Shown: positions 1 through 11,639 of the stretch, piece by piece
How the letters are laid out: every line of letters starts with the position of its first letter
How positions within the stretch are numbered: position 1 is the first letter of the stretch
From: Siphonodentalium dalli
Lineage: Eukaryota > Mollusca > Scaphopoda > Gadilida > Siphonodentaliidae
Direction of reading: 5' to 3'
Assembly: GCA_032622095.1 (NCBI GenBank)
Contig: CP136067.1
Span: 93,300,707-93,364,706, forward strand
Length of the DNA stretch: 64,000 nt
Translations under genes and position numbers: made by a program
Notes under the pieces: model-generated
Database searches by the model: none
What the model was told of the DNA's origin: nothing
Seen by the model: the letters and a program-made list of their open reading frames with translations, nothing else

Positions 1-805
1 TATAAAACGTATCCAGGACATCCACATATATGTCAATGTTAATTATATACAGGAGATGAGTCCCTATCTCCGAATTGGAAAACATCTTTTTCCTTACAAA
101 AAGGGCGTGGTGGGTACCCAAGGTCGGGAAAAAATGCGCGCAGTGTCCCTGAATTTAGTTTTCTGGTACCCTCTGCTTATATGAAACGTTACTTTGGCGT
201 TGAGGTGACTAATTGGTCACACTCGCATACAATTTAAAAGTCTTGATGTCACCAATTTGCATGTAGGTTAGTGATGTCCCTAATTTTCATGTAGGTTAGT
301 AAACATAACACTTGTTATGACTTGTAGATACATAACACATGACTTTCACAATGCATACCTCAGAACCAGGTGACATTTTTTTTGACAGAAACATATATTT
401 ATAAAGACTAAATTAAATCAAACTGTTTATGAAAGTCACAAAAGACAGAAAACTAATATTGGGATATACATTCAATTGTTTGTTTGTTCAAATATATTCT
501 ACTTGCTGAAACAGGATCCATTCGGGAGCCATTAGTCAGCATCGCCGGCGCATGTAGCAGATTGCGAACAGGCAGGCAGATGGATAGACATATCCAACTA
601 TATTTATATATAGATTTGGTCGGGAACATGAATTTTCTTTTGAAGGCCATAACATGTTGTTTTGAAGGAAATATTTGTAAGTATCTGAAATGGATTTAAT
701 AGAATTTTTTCCCGCAAACAAACCAGTTTAGGTTGTGGCTTCGATTCTGCAATATTAAGTTGCTGAAAAATGTGAATGACTGGAATGACCATTTATGTTG
801 ACATA
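1..805. other. Unannotated AT-rich start of window
   Basis: No gene is recognisable here. Positions 40-120 resemble the stretch at about 24440-24500 that leads into a repeat-family copy there (shared phrases around 'gtccctatc' and 'gaaaac'). A decayed repeat fragment is therefore likely. The short overlapping ORFs at 450-800 lie in several frames on both strands and show no domain. Confidence 0.4.
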
Positions 806-1186
806 AAAGGTACTCAATCCGATTCGATGGTCACCATGTCATCAGATTCCAACAACATTTCCAATTTTTTTAAATGGCGCTTCAGTTATCAGAATCTATT
901 AATTGCCCACAAATAATGCGAACCACAGTCAACTACAGTATAACATTGCCCAAAACCTGTTATTTATCAACATTTTGTTCATCGAAATTTTGCCGGTTTG
1001 TCAAATATCTGACTCAAAAAGCCACTTGATTTTAGAGTTATCCATCTTCGTCCACAATTTGGTCCGTGACCATCTTCTCGTCGACTTTTACTGGGCCACT
1101 AAAGATACTCGAATCAAACATATTTTACCCCCGAAGCCAAGGAAACAGTAATTTGCTATCGTTAATTCGGATTATGCATCTTTAAC
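806..1186. mobile_element. MITE with TAAAGGTACTCAATCCGA ends (degenerate copy)
   Basis: The left end matches the terminal repeat of the better-preserved copy at 23401-23796, and the interior is clearly homologous (phrases around 'atcagattccaacaaca' and 'gagttatccatctt'). The right end near 1167-1186 is a decayed inverted match. No transposase is encoded, so it is a non-autonomous DNA element. A third, truncated copy is at 28809-29080. Confidence 0.7.
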
Positions 1187-1779
1187 CCACCCTGTACCAC
1201 AGCCAAACATCCAGGTGCGTGAAAATGAGGATTCACTTATGACCCCTTATATGTTGTCGAGCGTAACAATGGTGATCGACAACTTAACACTAGATTATTA
1301 GTAACAAAAGCTGCCAAATTCAATGGTTTGGGCGCTGCATTTATTTAAACATATTTTAATTAAAATAATGTACAATTGATAAATTACTCCTAGTGGAATT
1401 GAGGACACATTCTGGATTTATATTATATTCCGCCGCCTTCAAATAATTGAATACAGGCATAAAATGTATCGCCCAATGTCAGATTGCACCCACATTATTA
1501 CTATATCATGTGGCATGCGATAGAATAGGACTTGCAAAATGTCAGGCCAATCGGTGCGAGAATACCTGCGTTATAACGCATTTCCCAAAGGTTACCAAGG
1601 CGATGTTTTTACTGATATATGCGAACGATATGAGACAAATATGGTTTCATTGGCGGCCTTGCCCAAGCTAAATTACGGACACACTCCGTGCACAGTTTGC
1701 CGGCTTTCTTTATATCGTTATCAGCGGTGATGATATTTTCATGCAATCGTGTTTGTCATCGGTATTTTTTGTTTACCTG
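1187..1779. other. No feature recognised
   Basis: AT-rich sequence with no domain-bearing ORF. Overlapping short ORFs at 1447-1730 in two frames have no recognisable content. Confidence 0.35.
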
Positions 1780-2215
1780 AGACGACTTAAAGGGGCATAA
1801 ATGAGCAATACAATTTATTATATAAGCTTAAAAGATGTGTAGTTCAATTGGTACACATATGTGCAAATGAGCTGGGGAATATCATGGGCTCGGAACTTTT
1901 GACATCAGATGACTACTTAAAGGGGGACCAATACATTGCATGACGAATAAAGAGCGTTTATCATTAGCTCAGAAGATATGTGGGAAAATTGGTACACATA
2001 GATAGGTACATGCCACGGGGAATATCACGGTGTAGGTGACAAATGACTTAAAGGGGTACTAATAATTAACAATTGGGTGCCTTTTGTATCAGCTTAAAAT
2101 ATAGATGGTAACTTTATCCGGAGAGTGTCATGCAATAGGCGTTACCTCATGTGACGAATAATTATTTTAAATTACTTGAAAGGGCCCAAATAATTAACTA
2201 ATTCTTCACACGATT
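1780..2215. repeat. Degenerate tandem repeat, about 128 bp period
   Basis: The landmark ACTTAAAGGGG or a close variant recurs near 1785, 1915, 2043 and 2167, a spacing of 124-130 bp. Units share further phrases ('attggtacacata', 'ggggaatatca', 'tgacgaataa'). A 'tttcatgcatgtcatgtttgtca'-like phrase occurs at both margins (about 1738 and 2212). The array is old and diverged, with three to four units and no coding potential. Confidence 0.6.
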
Positions 2216-2692
2216 TTCATGCATGTCATGTTTGTCACCCATCATTTTGACGGCTAACCCCTTAGTATATATATACTAATGGTCAGTAGTTATGCAGATA
2301 TCATGCATGTCACCGCATTTAAAGGGTAGGAGGGGAGTGAGCTACTATAGGGGCGCTTCATTGGTCCCGGCGGCCATGTTTGGTTACCAGAAACACGCAT
2401 CAATTTCATTTGGGCCTAACAAAAGTGCATTCGAACGTTGTTTATTATTTATGAGCTCACGTGTCTGGGGTATTTGCGGTGCAATCTTTGATGTTATTAT
2501 CGGATAGATTAGGATTGTTTGTTCATATATGATAATAATGATAGCATGGACTATAGAGTTTTAATTCGCTGAAGCTTTATATCAGTTACTAGACAGAGTT
2601 AATTAAGGGACGAGTAAGGGCTCATCGGTTGTGCTCACAACTGTTAACCCTTCCATGACTGGAGCTCCCTGACATTTTGCGAAAAACCATGT

Positions 2693-2858
2693 GCCAGTGC
2701 ATTCTCTAATATATGCGAGTCTCACATATGGCAGCCTCACATATATAAGAGAATATATTGGCCAAACAATATTTAACTTCACATTGTAAGCCAGTGCATT
2801 ATATTATATATGCGAGGCTCCCTATGGAAGACTCGCATATATAAGAGAATGCACTGGC
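2693..2858. repeat. Two tandem copies of a roughly 70-bp hairpin module
   Basis: Two near-palindromes lie at about 2693-2763 and 2790-2858. Each begins with a GCCAGTGCATT-type arm, runs through TATATATGCGAG and returns as its reverse complement. They belong to the same family as the hairpins at 4513-4581 and 10962-11030. A TTAACCC at 2644-2650 may be the left end of the host MITE; no matching right end was found. Confidence 0.75.
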
Positions 2859-2896
2859 ACAGGATCTGTTATGCTGTACCAGCGCAGCTCTCGTCA

Positions 2897-3010
2897 TGTG
2901 TCGCTAAAACATTCATTCTGATTGGTCGGTTGAATATGTTTCGCTAAAACACATTCTGATTGGTCGGTTGAATATGTGTCGCTAAAACACACATTCTGAT
3001 TGGTCGGTTG
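2897..3010. repeat. Three-copy tandem repeat, about 38-40 bp
   Basis: The unit starts with TCGCTAAAACA and ends with TGATTGGTCGGTTGAATATG. It occurs at 2901, 2941 and 2979, with the last copy truncated. It abuts the hairpin pair on its left. Confidence 0.85.
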
Positions 3011-3353
3011 CTGTTAACTTTAGTTGAGTGGACAACTTTTGAATGTAGCACAGTGTCATTGACAACGCACGTAAAATACACAAATACGCAGCCAGGAGTC
3101 GCGTAATCGAATTAAACCGGAAAGTTGGTTACTACGAACATTTTTAAATGATGTTGTTCGGGCGCTGGTCCGAGTTACGAGTAACCCCATGGAATATATC
3201 CAGAGGTTTAATCACCGGAAAAAACATATATCATTTCATATAGCATGTAATGCCGATCAAAACGTGCAATATTTCTTTAAAATTTTTGGTCGACTTAATT
3301 GCAATAGTGATAAACGTATCCTGTTTCGCTAGATATTCGGGGAGATTAATATT

Positions 3354-3488
3354 ATCCATCATGACATGGGGTGTGGGATGGAAAAATCTCACCCGAGGGG
3401 CCGGACACGAGGCTTGCCGGGTGTCCAGACCAAATATCTGGCCCCGAGGGTGAGATTTTCCCATCCCACACCCCAGGTCATGATGGAT
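3354..3488. repeat. 135-bp fold-back palindrome
   Basis: A left arm beginning ATCCATCATGAC and running through GGGGTGTGGGATGG and AATCTCACC is mirrored on the right with very few mismatches, ending GTCATGATGGAT. A second inner stem (GGACAC/GTGTCC) sits in the loop. It is more GC-rich than its surroundings. It is probably a fold-back MITE; ORFs crossing it are read from both arms and are artefacts of the palindrome. Confidence 0.85.
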
Positions 3489-4482
3489 CATTTTTCTCCC
3501 AACCCAAGAGCCTCATTCCGATTTTTTGTTTTATACCAATCTTTGGCACATTCCAGTGGCTTCGTAACGGTATATCTTGGAAGAAATCTGATGCGATATT
3601 CGTGATTAACTGGGATGATTTCGGTATATAAAAACAAAGCGCGTTACCCCTGCGCGCAGGGTTAATACCTTAGAGTGAAATCGACACGGTCTTGTGAAAA
3701 CGACACGAATACGTCACATCGTTGCACCTGCATAAATTCCGAGAAACGCGCGTATTGATATGAAGTATATACAACTGGACTAATCGTGTTTGTCATCGGA
3801 AATGACCATATCGATACCATTAGAAAAGGAAACATGTGAATATATAACAGACAAATGTTAGTTAGACGCGTTCGACGATGACAACTGTTCGAATGTGGAA
3901 TTATTTCGTTCGTCATTTGTGAAGCGGCTATTGTTTACCTGTTACGAAATGTGCCAGTGGTGTCAGTTTCGCTTGGGGTCTTCCGTTTTATGGAATATGT
4001 TCGCAAATTAGTCGTTTATATTTCATGTTATATATGCAACTCTGTGTCTGCAAGTGAGGTTATGTTGAAGGTTTTTCGTGATTAACAGTTGAGGCTTATC
4101 TCCATTTGTATTAGCGTCCACGAATTCGTTCGTAACTTCGTATTTATTTACTTGAAACGTGAAGCGTAACTGGTTGGTCGCCATTGTTTTGATCTGTTTT
4201 AGTTCACACAAAACATGATGACGGATTGTTAAATTAGTTCCGGCTCTTAATTAAATAGGTAAAGCAGTCACTTGGGTGGTGTGAGATAGATGGTCACGTG
4301 TTATGTGAGACAGGGAAATCTCACCCAGCTATCTCACACTGGCTGCCTGTGCTAAAGTGTGTAGGGGGTTGGAGAAATACGTATCCGTTTCGTTTTAATT
4401 TTAATAATAAGGCAAAAAATATAATATTTGTTCTATGATTAGTATAAGCTACAAACGCATGAACAGCTAAATGTCTACCACT
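3489..4482. other. No gene; one short inverted repeat
   Basis: Only a short imperfect palindrome was noticed at about 4276-4346 (GTGTGAGATAG ... CTATCTCACAC). No coding signal was seen. Confidence 0.4.
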
Positions 4483-4775
4483 TTAACCCTTTATCCAACA
4501 GAACGGCCCTGTGCCAATGCATTCTCTTATATATGCGAGTCGACCATAGGTCGCCTCGCATATATAAGAGAATGCATTGGCTTAACACATATTAAAAATG
4601 ATAAAATTGTCAAAGAATGTAGAAAAATATTATAAAAATTGTTAAAAAATGGTCAATGAACCGGTTCCAATGATATTCATATTTGTATGGTGTTATTGAG
4701 ACAGACCAAAGATATTTTAGGCTGTTGAAGCTTTATTTTGGGCATTTTTGGCCGCTTTGTTGGGTAAAGGGTTAA
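4483..4775. mobile_element. piggyBac-like MITE with internal hairpin
   Basis: The element is bounded on both sides by TTAA (4483-4486 and 4772-4775). Its terminal inverted repeat is CCCTTTATCCAACAGAACGG on the left and a near-exact inverse on the right. TTAA target duplication with ends starting CCC is the hallmark of the piggyBac superfamily. It is 293 bp long with no transposase, so it would be mobilised in trans. It contains the conserved 69-bp hairpin at 4513-4581. Confidence 0.8.
4513..4581. repeat. 69-bp conserved hairpin inside MITE
   Basis: GCCAATGCATTCTCTTATAT pairs with its inverse at the other end around a loop containing CGACCATAGGTCG. It is nearly identical to the hairpin at 10962-11030 although the two host MITEs have different ends. 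Confidence 0.9.
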
Positions 4776-4984
4776 ATGATGTGTCTCACTGTAAATTTTG
4801 CTACATGGATGTACATTGAAATTCATATTCCAGTCGCCACCCCACCCAATACAACTATATTGTAAATTACTCACCAGGTTCGTCGCTTGTTTTAATCATT
4901 CAATTTAATTACATGGAAATTATCACTGTCCAAAACAAGCTGGCAATCTTGCCCATGTAACGAATACCAAATCCCATTAGAAAT

Positions 4985-5510
4985 GCATGGGCCCAGTTTC
5001 ATGAAGCAAGGACTTAAGATTATCTTAAGATGAACTTAATCTAAGATGTAAGGTGGGTCTTATGGTGTATCTTCTCCGTTCCATGAACGTGTTTCATAAA
5101 ACAATCTTAAGTCCATGCTAAGTAGAAAGTTAAGTTCCCGCGCTTTTAGACTGACTATCGACAATTTATTTCACGCTCCGCGTGTAAAATGTTTCGCTGA
5201 TTCTTGGTATACATGGGGTCATGGGCGATTTATTTACAGAAATGGGAATTTTCGGGACGGATTAAAAGTCGAACTGCGATCCGGAGGCCGAGTCGGTAAA
5301 AGGTGTAGTTGGGAATTCTGGTGAGATGAATGAGAAACATTCAGTGATAAGCCGTATATAGTTGTAATAATTTGTTTTATCGGAATTATGAGTTGGTCAT
5401 TCGTGAAACCAATATATGTTGTATTCTATAATTACAATCATGGGTATATAATATATGATCTTGAGCGCGTTACCATTTCTGACATTGGTTTTCTTGTTAC
5501 AGCTATGCAC
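4985..5510 (-). repeat. Fragment of dispersed repeat shared with the inverted-duplication arms
   Basis: Positions 5240-5325 are the reverse complement of a module also seen at about 31855-31925, 47985-48050 and 59330-59395, and in this same orientation at 35340-35400. It has the core 'accggactcgg' followed by 'cgacttttaatccgtccc'. Positions 5440-5500 match 38775-38835 (phrase 'gcgttaccatttctga'). Positions 4985-5110 hold a 'cagtttcatgaagcaaggac' phrase with an inverted partner, typical of short invertebrate interspersed repeats. The class of the element is unknown. Confidence 0.6.
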
Positions 5511-5674
5511 AGAACATATTGGTTCTGTGTATGCTATATGCCTAGGTAACTATGTTGCCTGCTGTTAGGTACATGTATTATGGGGTGTCTAAGCATAATT
5601 AGGAAATTGTAATTAAATTAAATAAATGTTGTTGCTGGCGCATACTGCGTGCGCTTTTTTTATTGTGCTTTCGC

Positions 5675-5817
5675 GCCAATGGCTGGATACCATGTACCAC
5701 AGTAGCGATGTCATAGTGGGTACGATGGCTGGAGACCATGTACCACAGTAGCGATGTCATAGTGGGTACGATGGCTGTATACCATGTACCAAAGTAGCGA
5801 TGTCATAGTGGGTACGC
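5675..5817. repeat. Three-copy minisatellite, about 46 bp
   Basis: The unit contains ATGGCTGGATACCATGTACC and AGCGATGTCATAGTGGGTAC. Three near-identical copies follow each other directly, so the expansion is recent. Confidence 0.9.
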
Positions 5818-6399
5818 TATCTTATTATCACTGTTGCTCAACTGTTCCCCGAAAATCATTCCTGTCCCGTTTTATGTTCCACTTCGATTTTGATCCTGTC
5901 TCCCTTCGATCATGATTTTTTAATGTTTTTGGAAGACGAGAAGGCTGGAAAACTTAGACAAAACGGCAGATATGTTTGTCAACGTGTATTTTGGTCATTG
6001 TGATGGTGATACATAAATACAGCTCGTGTCGAACTGTTATTTCACTCTTATTTCCGTCAAAATAGCATTTCAACTAATTCAAGTGTTAATGCAATAGAAA
6101 AATGTTGAATTGATTTCTTGCTAACCATGGAATCTTCAGATTTATCATATATAACTGGGTATCATCAGTTATACATGCATCAAATAATTACGATCCTACA
6201 CTCGTTTACATGTGAAAAATGCGGGGAATTTCACCCGAAAATGTTCCACTTCTTACACATTTTTTGTTTCCCTGATCACTTCTTTGCTGCTCCACTTCTT
6301 CTATTTCGTGATTAATCAAATATATGAGGGTTCAAAACTCAACGAATCCAGGCCATATCCACTATTTCTATGACAACCCGTTATTATAGGAATTTCATG
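5818..6399. other. No feature recognised
   Basis: AT-rich, with no domain-bearing ORF and no clear repeat noticed. Confidence 0.35.
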
Positions 6400-6735
6400 A
6401 CCGTACAGGGGGGGGGTCGGAAAATAATTTCAGGCACGTATGGCATTTTTTCCCTTTCGATCATTTTTTGTACCCACCCACCCCCACCGCCAATTTTTTT
6501 TCCGTTTTCGGCAGTTTTTTCCGACCATTTTTGGACACCCACCCCCCTTTTAACACTAAAACAGAGATTTTCGGGGGTAAATTCACTGTAAACAGCTGTA
6601 TATGAATTTTTGTGCATACTATTTATCATGGATGTTAACATGGACATGTAAATAGGAATGAGTCATTTTGAGGTCATTCGGCCAAAAAAACATGGCTGCC
6701 AGCGGCTATATTGGATTTCAAAATTTGCAACAAAA
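6400..6735 (-). repeat. Dispersed repeat with G/C homopolymer tracts (copy 1)
   Basis: The reverse complement of this stretch matches 57295-57625 over most of its length, including the phrases 'catacgtgcctg', 'gtgggtgggt', 'acactaaaacagagattt' and 'aacatggctgcc'. Both copies have an 8-13 base G or C run at the same place. There is no coding domain; overlapping ORFs of 73 and 87 codons on opposite strands are products of the repeat. Confidence 0.7.
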
Positions 6736-8149
6736 TACAAAACGATAACTGCCTGCAGTCAGTTTACAGTTAGAATTACATTATTTCTCTCATTCAAAGT
6801 GGGTTTGAAGCCAACCAATTTTTTTTTCACCCCCCCCCCCCCTGGACCGTACATGAGCTTGATTCTGGATAAAACGGAACACAGTTTTCAAAAAAAAAAA
6901 AAAAAATCTGATATAGCATGCATGCATGTAACACATTATTCAGGCCAATATGTTTTCTGTCAGACTGCTATATCAATTAAAGGAGCTTCAAAGTTGGTTC
7001 CGCGGGATTACTTTTCACGAAGAAGTGGTTGGTTCACATTTTGCATTTATATAGTTCAGTGGTGGTGTGTTGAGGGACGCTGTGGAGAGCCACCATTAAG
7101 AAAATAGAATAAAATGGTGTTGTTGCCGATTTAAATCAAATCTCGATCTCCGCAATACGGAGAATATGATAGTGTGATTAAAACAGATAAATATTTAGTG
7201 CTATGGATTGTATTTTATTCCTTTGATGTTGTACTTAATAACATGGTTATATCTACCAGATCTAGAATATAATATTTGCAACAGTTATCAAACCCTTTGG
7301 TTGAACATAATTTATATTACATGCTCACTCTGGTCTATAGCGATCAAAATAGGGTGAATGCACCAAGGAAACATAAAGTAATTCATGATGAGTCATTCTA
7401 AGCCATATAGACACTAATGCTGAATTGTACATTGTCGCATGGCTTAGTGCAAAAAGACACACAGGATGTCCTCAGCGTTCAAATAGCACCCATGCATGCA
7501 GGTTCTCCGAGGGGGGCTCCCCCGGAACAAAAAAATTAACCCATCGAGCGCGAATCTGGAGCATATTTGACGACTATTTGTGAAATATCCGCACGTATAT
7601 TAGAGAGGTAATAATGTTTTGGATTTGATCTACCGATTATGTGAGAATATATGACATGGCAGTATTTGTCTTCATACATGATCAAGTTTTATGGACTAAT
7701 GTTTTCTCCATGTATGGGACCGTGACCGCGTGTAGTATTGACTAGGATAATAAAGAACGATGATAAAACCCAACCATCCCCAGATATAATCTGCATATGC
7801 TATAACTTTCCGATCTTATGAAGTTTTGTATAGACCTGCACTCAAAATGGTTATGTTATTGGCTGAAGTGGGCTATATAATATATGGAATTGAACGACAG
7901 TAAATCACTCATTGCATATAGGCCTATCCCATCATTTATCGTTAGATCTATATATACATGCATGTAGAACATGATATGTAAAGCTTGGAATGTCCTGCAT
8001 ATTTATTTTTCCTACACTATATACATGAACAAACTGTATTTGACTTATTCTATATACATTTAATCTATAACCCTGACCTATTGCATGCCAACTTGAATTT
8101 TTAACAAAGTTGGGGGAGACCCGCCAAACCCCGGCGCCACGTCCCGCTA
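6736..8149. other. No gene recognised
   Basis: Contains a C13 run at about 6829-6842 and an A16 run near 6890. A 149-codon ORF at 6658-7107 crosses both homopolymers and encodes runs of F, P and K, which argues against a real protein. The rest is AT-rich without recognised structure. Confidence 0.4.
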
Positions 8150-8290
8150 ATGAACACTCGAGATATTGAACCCTCGGACTGTCGCACCCTCGGAGTATCG
8201 TACCCTTGAACCATCTGACTATTGAACACTCGGACCATTGAACCCTTTGACTATTGAACCATGGGAGTGGCTCGGACTATAGCGCGCTGT
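8150..8290. repeat. Degenerate short tandem repeat, about 17 bp
   Basis: Variants of CCCTCGGACTATTGAA recur about eight times across this stretch, with the central pentamer and the 'gaac' phrase best kept. No coding role is visible. Confidence 0.65.
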
Positions 8291-8686
8291 ACCCCGGCCT
8301 GTAATCGAACCATCAGACTAACGTGCTGTTCCCACCTTGGGGCTATAATACCGCTATATCGGATCTATCGAAAAGTTACTGGGCATGTACAGTCTCACAC
8401 ATCAACTAATAATGTGCTCCTTTCTGGTTGATACGAGTGGGACTTAAACTGAAACCCTGTTTTGGGGGGGGGCATCATGTCCAGAAACTGTGTTTGAACC
8501 CTCGCACTGTAGGCCTAATCATCGTCATCGATATACTACGTGATCACACGGGAATACAACTTGACACCCAAAAATGTACCCTATACATGTAGTGTTTGCA
8601 TACACTGAATATTCGTTCATAATTGCCCATGACTGTGAAAACTAGTTTGACGTGCACACATTCATACAGCGTCACTTTAGTTGACT

Positions 8687-9222
8687 TGAAACATATTTTA
8701 TTTGCAAAATATACAAAAGGGATTGGGGCACAAGTTTTTGCAACTTATGAAGCCCCTCTCCTAATACAATATTGTAACACACATGTGATCAAGATGACGG
8801 TACAAACTTATTTACATGGTGAGAATTTATGGGAGATATAGTGTGTAGCGCCTTCCAGAGATGATCCAACATGAGATTGCTTCTTATATGTGAGAAAATT
8901 TGTATTTGAAGAATGTCACTATTTTATTAATGTTGGAATGATTGACAAGTGCCAATATATGATCTATTCTAAGCACTTTAATGTTGGTTGTAAAATATAA
9001 TGGTACACTTGATTCGTTCTCTATTTTGTTATTGTTGTGCTCTGGAAGGCAATACAGATGATAAATCAGAATGAGATGTTTGAATGGGAGGTTTGTCCAC
9101 ATGTGAGGTAAAAGTTGAAATTCCGGAAGCAAGTATAGATTCGCAAATAAGATACATATAATCATTAGTCGCTGCAATATATTGCTGTGTGATGGAAAAT
9201 AGTTTCATAGTTTTTGTCACTT
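8687..9222 (-). mobile_element. 5'-truncated non-LTR retrotransposon copy (C-terminus plus 3' UTR)
   Basis: On the minus strand, the read starts in the last codons of the element's ORF (MKLFSITQQYIAAT, against MKLFYITQQYIAATKRFDP in the copy at 48402-50757). It continues through a 3' UTR collinear with 32450-32960. It ends just after an AATAAA-type signal (minus-strand phrase 'gcaaataaaatatg'). Truncation at the 5' end is the normal product of incomplete target-primed reverse transcription. It is not able to move by itself. Confidence 0.75.
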
Positions 9223-9404
9223 TAGTTGAAACTGAACACAATGCTGTCCACTTTAGACTAGCAATGCATGTGACTATTTATTTGATTCACATTCAAATCT
9301 AATTTTCGCCCCGGCGTATATGTGGATTTCACTGAGACATACGGACCTCAATTTAATGTGAAATAATCTAGTATAGGCCGATCATGCTTTTGCCGACTGC
9401 TTAA

Positions 9405-9531
9405 GTTCCCTCGTCGCCTGACTTCCAGGTTTCGATGGTTCGTTGGCTCGGGCAACTTCGGGGATCATGCATTAATTTAACGAACCCCCCGAACGACCTC
9501 TCGAACCCTGGAAGTCAGGCGACGGGGGCAA
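9405..9531. repeat. Fold-back element, about 127 bp
   Basis: CGTCGCCTGACTTCCAGG at 9412-9429 is mirrored exactly at 9507-9524. The pairing extends outward into GTT(C/G)CC and inward into TCGA. It is GC-richer than its surroundings. A further 'cgaaccc' cluster follows to about 9575. Confidence 0.8.
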
Positions 9532-10425
9532 CTCTGTTTTCAAGGGCGGGTTCGTCCGAACCCATCGAACCATAGCTGGCTACGCCCATGCTAACTACGC
9601 CCACGTCCATTATACACATATTCTTCTATCGACAATATTATTTCCTCTGAGACAGGTCTTGTTGTGAATATATATATCAGTTAGTATATATGTGCACATA
9701 TGAATTTGAGTGCTTATAGGAGCGGGGGGGGGGATATATGGAGAAAGTTGAGTGATATAATTTATGGGTCATTTCCCCAATATTTTCTGCCACTTTGTCA
9801 CTTATAAATTACTCACAATCACTAAAACCGTCATTTCTAAAGGATTCCATATAAGAACTCAATGATTTTTTGTCTTAAAAGTGGAACATTTATAATTGAT
9901 AAGAATCGGAACATGTTGGATTTCTAGAGCTAAGAAGGGGATAATCTGTTAACTAAAGAAGTGTACCTATATTGTTCGGCGAAAAAGTAATATCTATTGC
10001 CCATAAATGTAATGCTTGAAACAGCACATGTCGTGAATCGTTTGTAAAGATGTATTTTATCGTAATTTACAATCGCAGGTTTGTATAAATATTTTATGCT
10101 AGCGGAATGTCCACTGATTTGTCGGTCACTGAAGAAAAATGTGAGATTTGTTAGTGATCCGGCAGTGTAAATTTCTGTATGACTGAGAAAATACAATCAA
10201 ATCATTTCCAGACATAGTCGTTGAATATTATCTACCGAGCCTCAATGCGAACCGCGACAATTCTAACTGTGATAAATTATAGTCCAGCTCATCTTTTCAT
10301 GTGCGGGTGCCTCCATCTTGTCAAAAAATCGATAAGAAGGTAAAAAAGAAAAGAAGATAATTTAAAACTCCACATCTGTGCAATAGATTTTGGAAGTAGG
10401 GGTAAGATAAGTCGATATACATGTC
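9532..10425. other. No feature recognised
   Basis: AT-rich with a short G run near 9724. No domain-bearing ORF and no repeat was identified. Confidence 0.35.
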
Positions 10426-10551
10426 GTAATGCCCTAAGTAATCGACTCCTTAAACACAGCATAATTATGGGTAACTTTTCAGGATTTAGTCGGAAATATG
10501 GTTTGTTGCCATTCCTCGGAAAGCTCTCGAGTCGATTACTTAGAGCATTAC
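10426..10551. mobile_element. 126-bp MITE with 23-bp inverted ends
   Basis: GTAATGCCCTAAGTAATCGA begins the left end and its near-perfect inverse closes the right end (10529-10551). A second copy at about 60045-60155 keeps the left end and interior but has lost the right end. Confidence 0.85.
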
Positions 10552-10682
10552 TGTACCAATCTAATAGGGGAATTAAAATAATGTGCGGCTTCATGTATAT
10601 ATACCATTGATTATATTGTACCATGTTCCCCGCCATTGAAGGCCATGCATGAGGCTTCAAGTGTCTTGCAAAGAGAGTGGTT

Positions 10683-11081
10683 TTAACCCGTTCAGTGCCA
10701 GGGGCCGATCTCATCGGCCCTAATTTACGGTCTGTAAAATCGGCCCTAAAAAAAATTTAAAAAAAAACAATTTTTTTTTTATTTTTTTTTAGATTGTTTT
10801 GGGTTGAATTTGTTTTGGTATGCTTAAGCATGCTATATAGCGAATTTAAAAACAAACTGGATAAAACATTAGCGGCATGTTATAACTCAAAACTACCACC
10901 AAGTATAAGAAAAAAATATTAAAATTGTAAAAAATCATAACAAATGATGAAAAATTGTTAGGCCAATGCATTCTCTTATATATGCGAGGCGACCTATGGT
11001 CGACTCGCATATATAAGTGCATGCATTGGCTCAGGGTATATGGGTTGTTACAAAAATCGGACCTGGCACTGAAATGGTTAA
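10683..11081. mobile_element. piggyBac-like MITE with internal hairpin (second family member)
   Basis: TTAA occurs at both borders (10683-10686 and 11078-11081). The ends read CCCGTTCAGTGCCAGG on the left and CCATTTCAGTGCCAGG on the right, read inward. A second inner pair lies around 'gtaaaatcgg'/'aaaaatcgg'. It is 399 bp long, carries no ORF and houses the conserved hairpin at 10962-11030. Its ends differ from those of 4483-4775, so the two are distinct subfamilies sharing an internal module. Confidence 0.85.
10962..11030. repeat. 69-bp conserved hairpin inside MITE
   Basis: Near-identical to 4513-4581, with the loop reading CGACCTATGGTCG. One mismatch in the returning arm (AAGTGC for AAGAGA) slightly weakens the stem. 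Confidence 0.9.
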
Positions 11082-11314
11082 TACTGGGTCATATTTACAA
11101 TAACATCAATCAAACTACAGAGTCGTTATTTGGTGGGAGAATCTGGATTTAGATTACGGATTACACTCCGTACGACGTGTTTCTGTAAACGAACAGACCA
11201 GAGTCGGTAAACGAACAGATCGTAATCGTAATCAGATTGCGATTACGGAATCGGGACATTCATAATGTAAACAAACCGAGATTTCCCCACCTCGGAGTTT
11301 AAGAACACAATAAT

Positions 11315-11418
11315 GGCGCGTTCACATGTACCGGCAAGAAAATATCTGCAAGAAATATCAGGTAGAATAGTACCCTGATATTTTCTTGCTGCAAAGATTA
11401 AGCCCGTGAGAACGCGGC
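11315..11418. repeat. Fold-back MITE with GCGCGTTCACATG end
   Basis: The left end 'gcgcgttcacatg' plus 'gcaagaaaatatc' is mirrored by 'gatattttcttgc' and 'gtgagaacgcg'. A half copy with the same phrases lies at about 12285-12322. Confidence 0.7.
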
Positions 11419-11639
11419 GGTTTTGATGGCGTTGGTTGAGCTCAATCAGAACAGTATTAGTCGTGTTGGTTCAAGTGAATTGCGTCCGGTAAACAACCTA
11501 TAGTCCATATTGGCAATTCATAATATGATGGCATTTCCAACTGTTTACCTGTATTACCGTAGAGTCGGTGTGATGAGGCACTCACCGACCTGTAGCCACG
11601 TTGCTCTCATGCACAAAAACCTTCTAATAATAATAATGA

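Noticed and set aside
6658..7107. 149-codon ORF
   Set aside because: It runs through a C13 and an A16 tract and encodes homopolymers; no domain.
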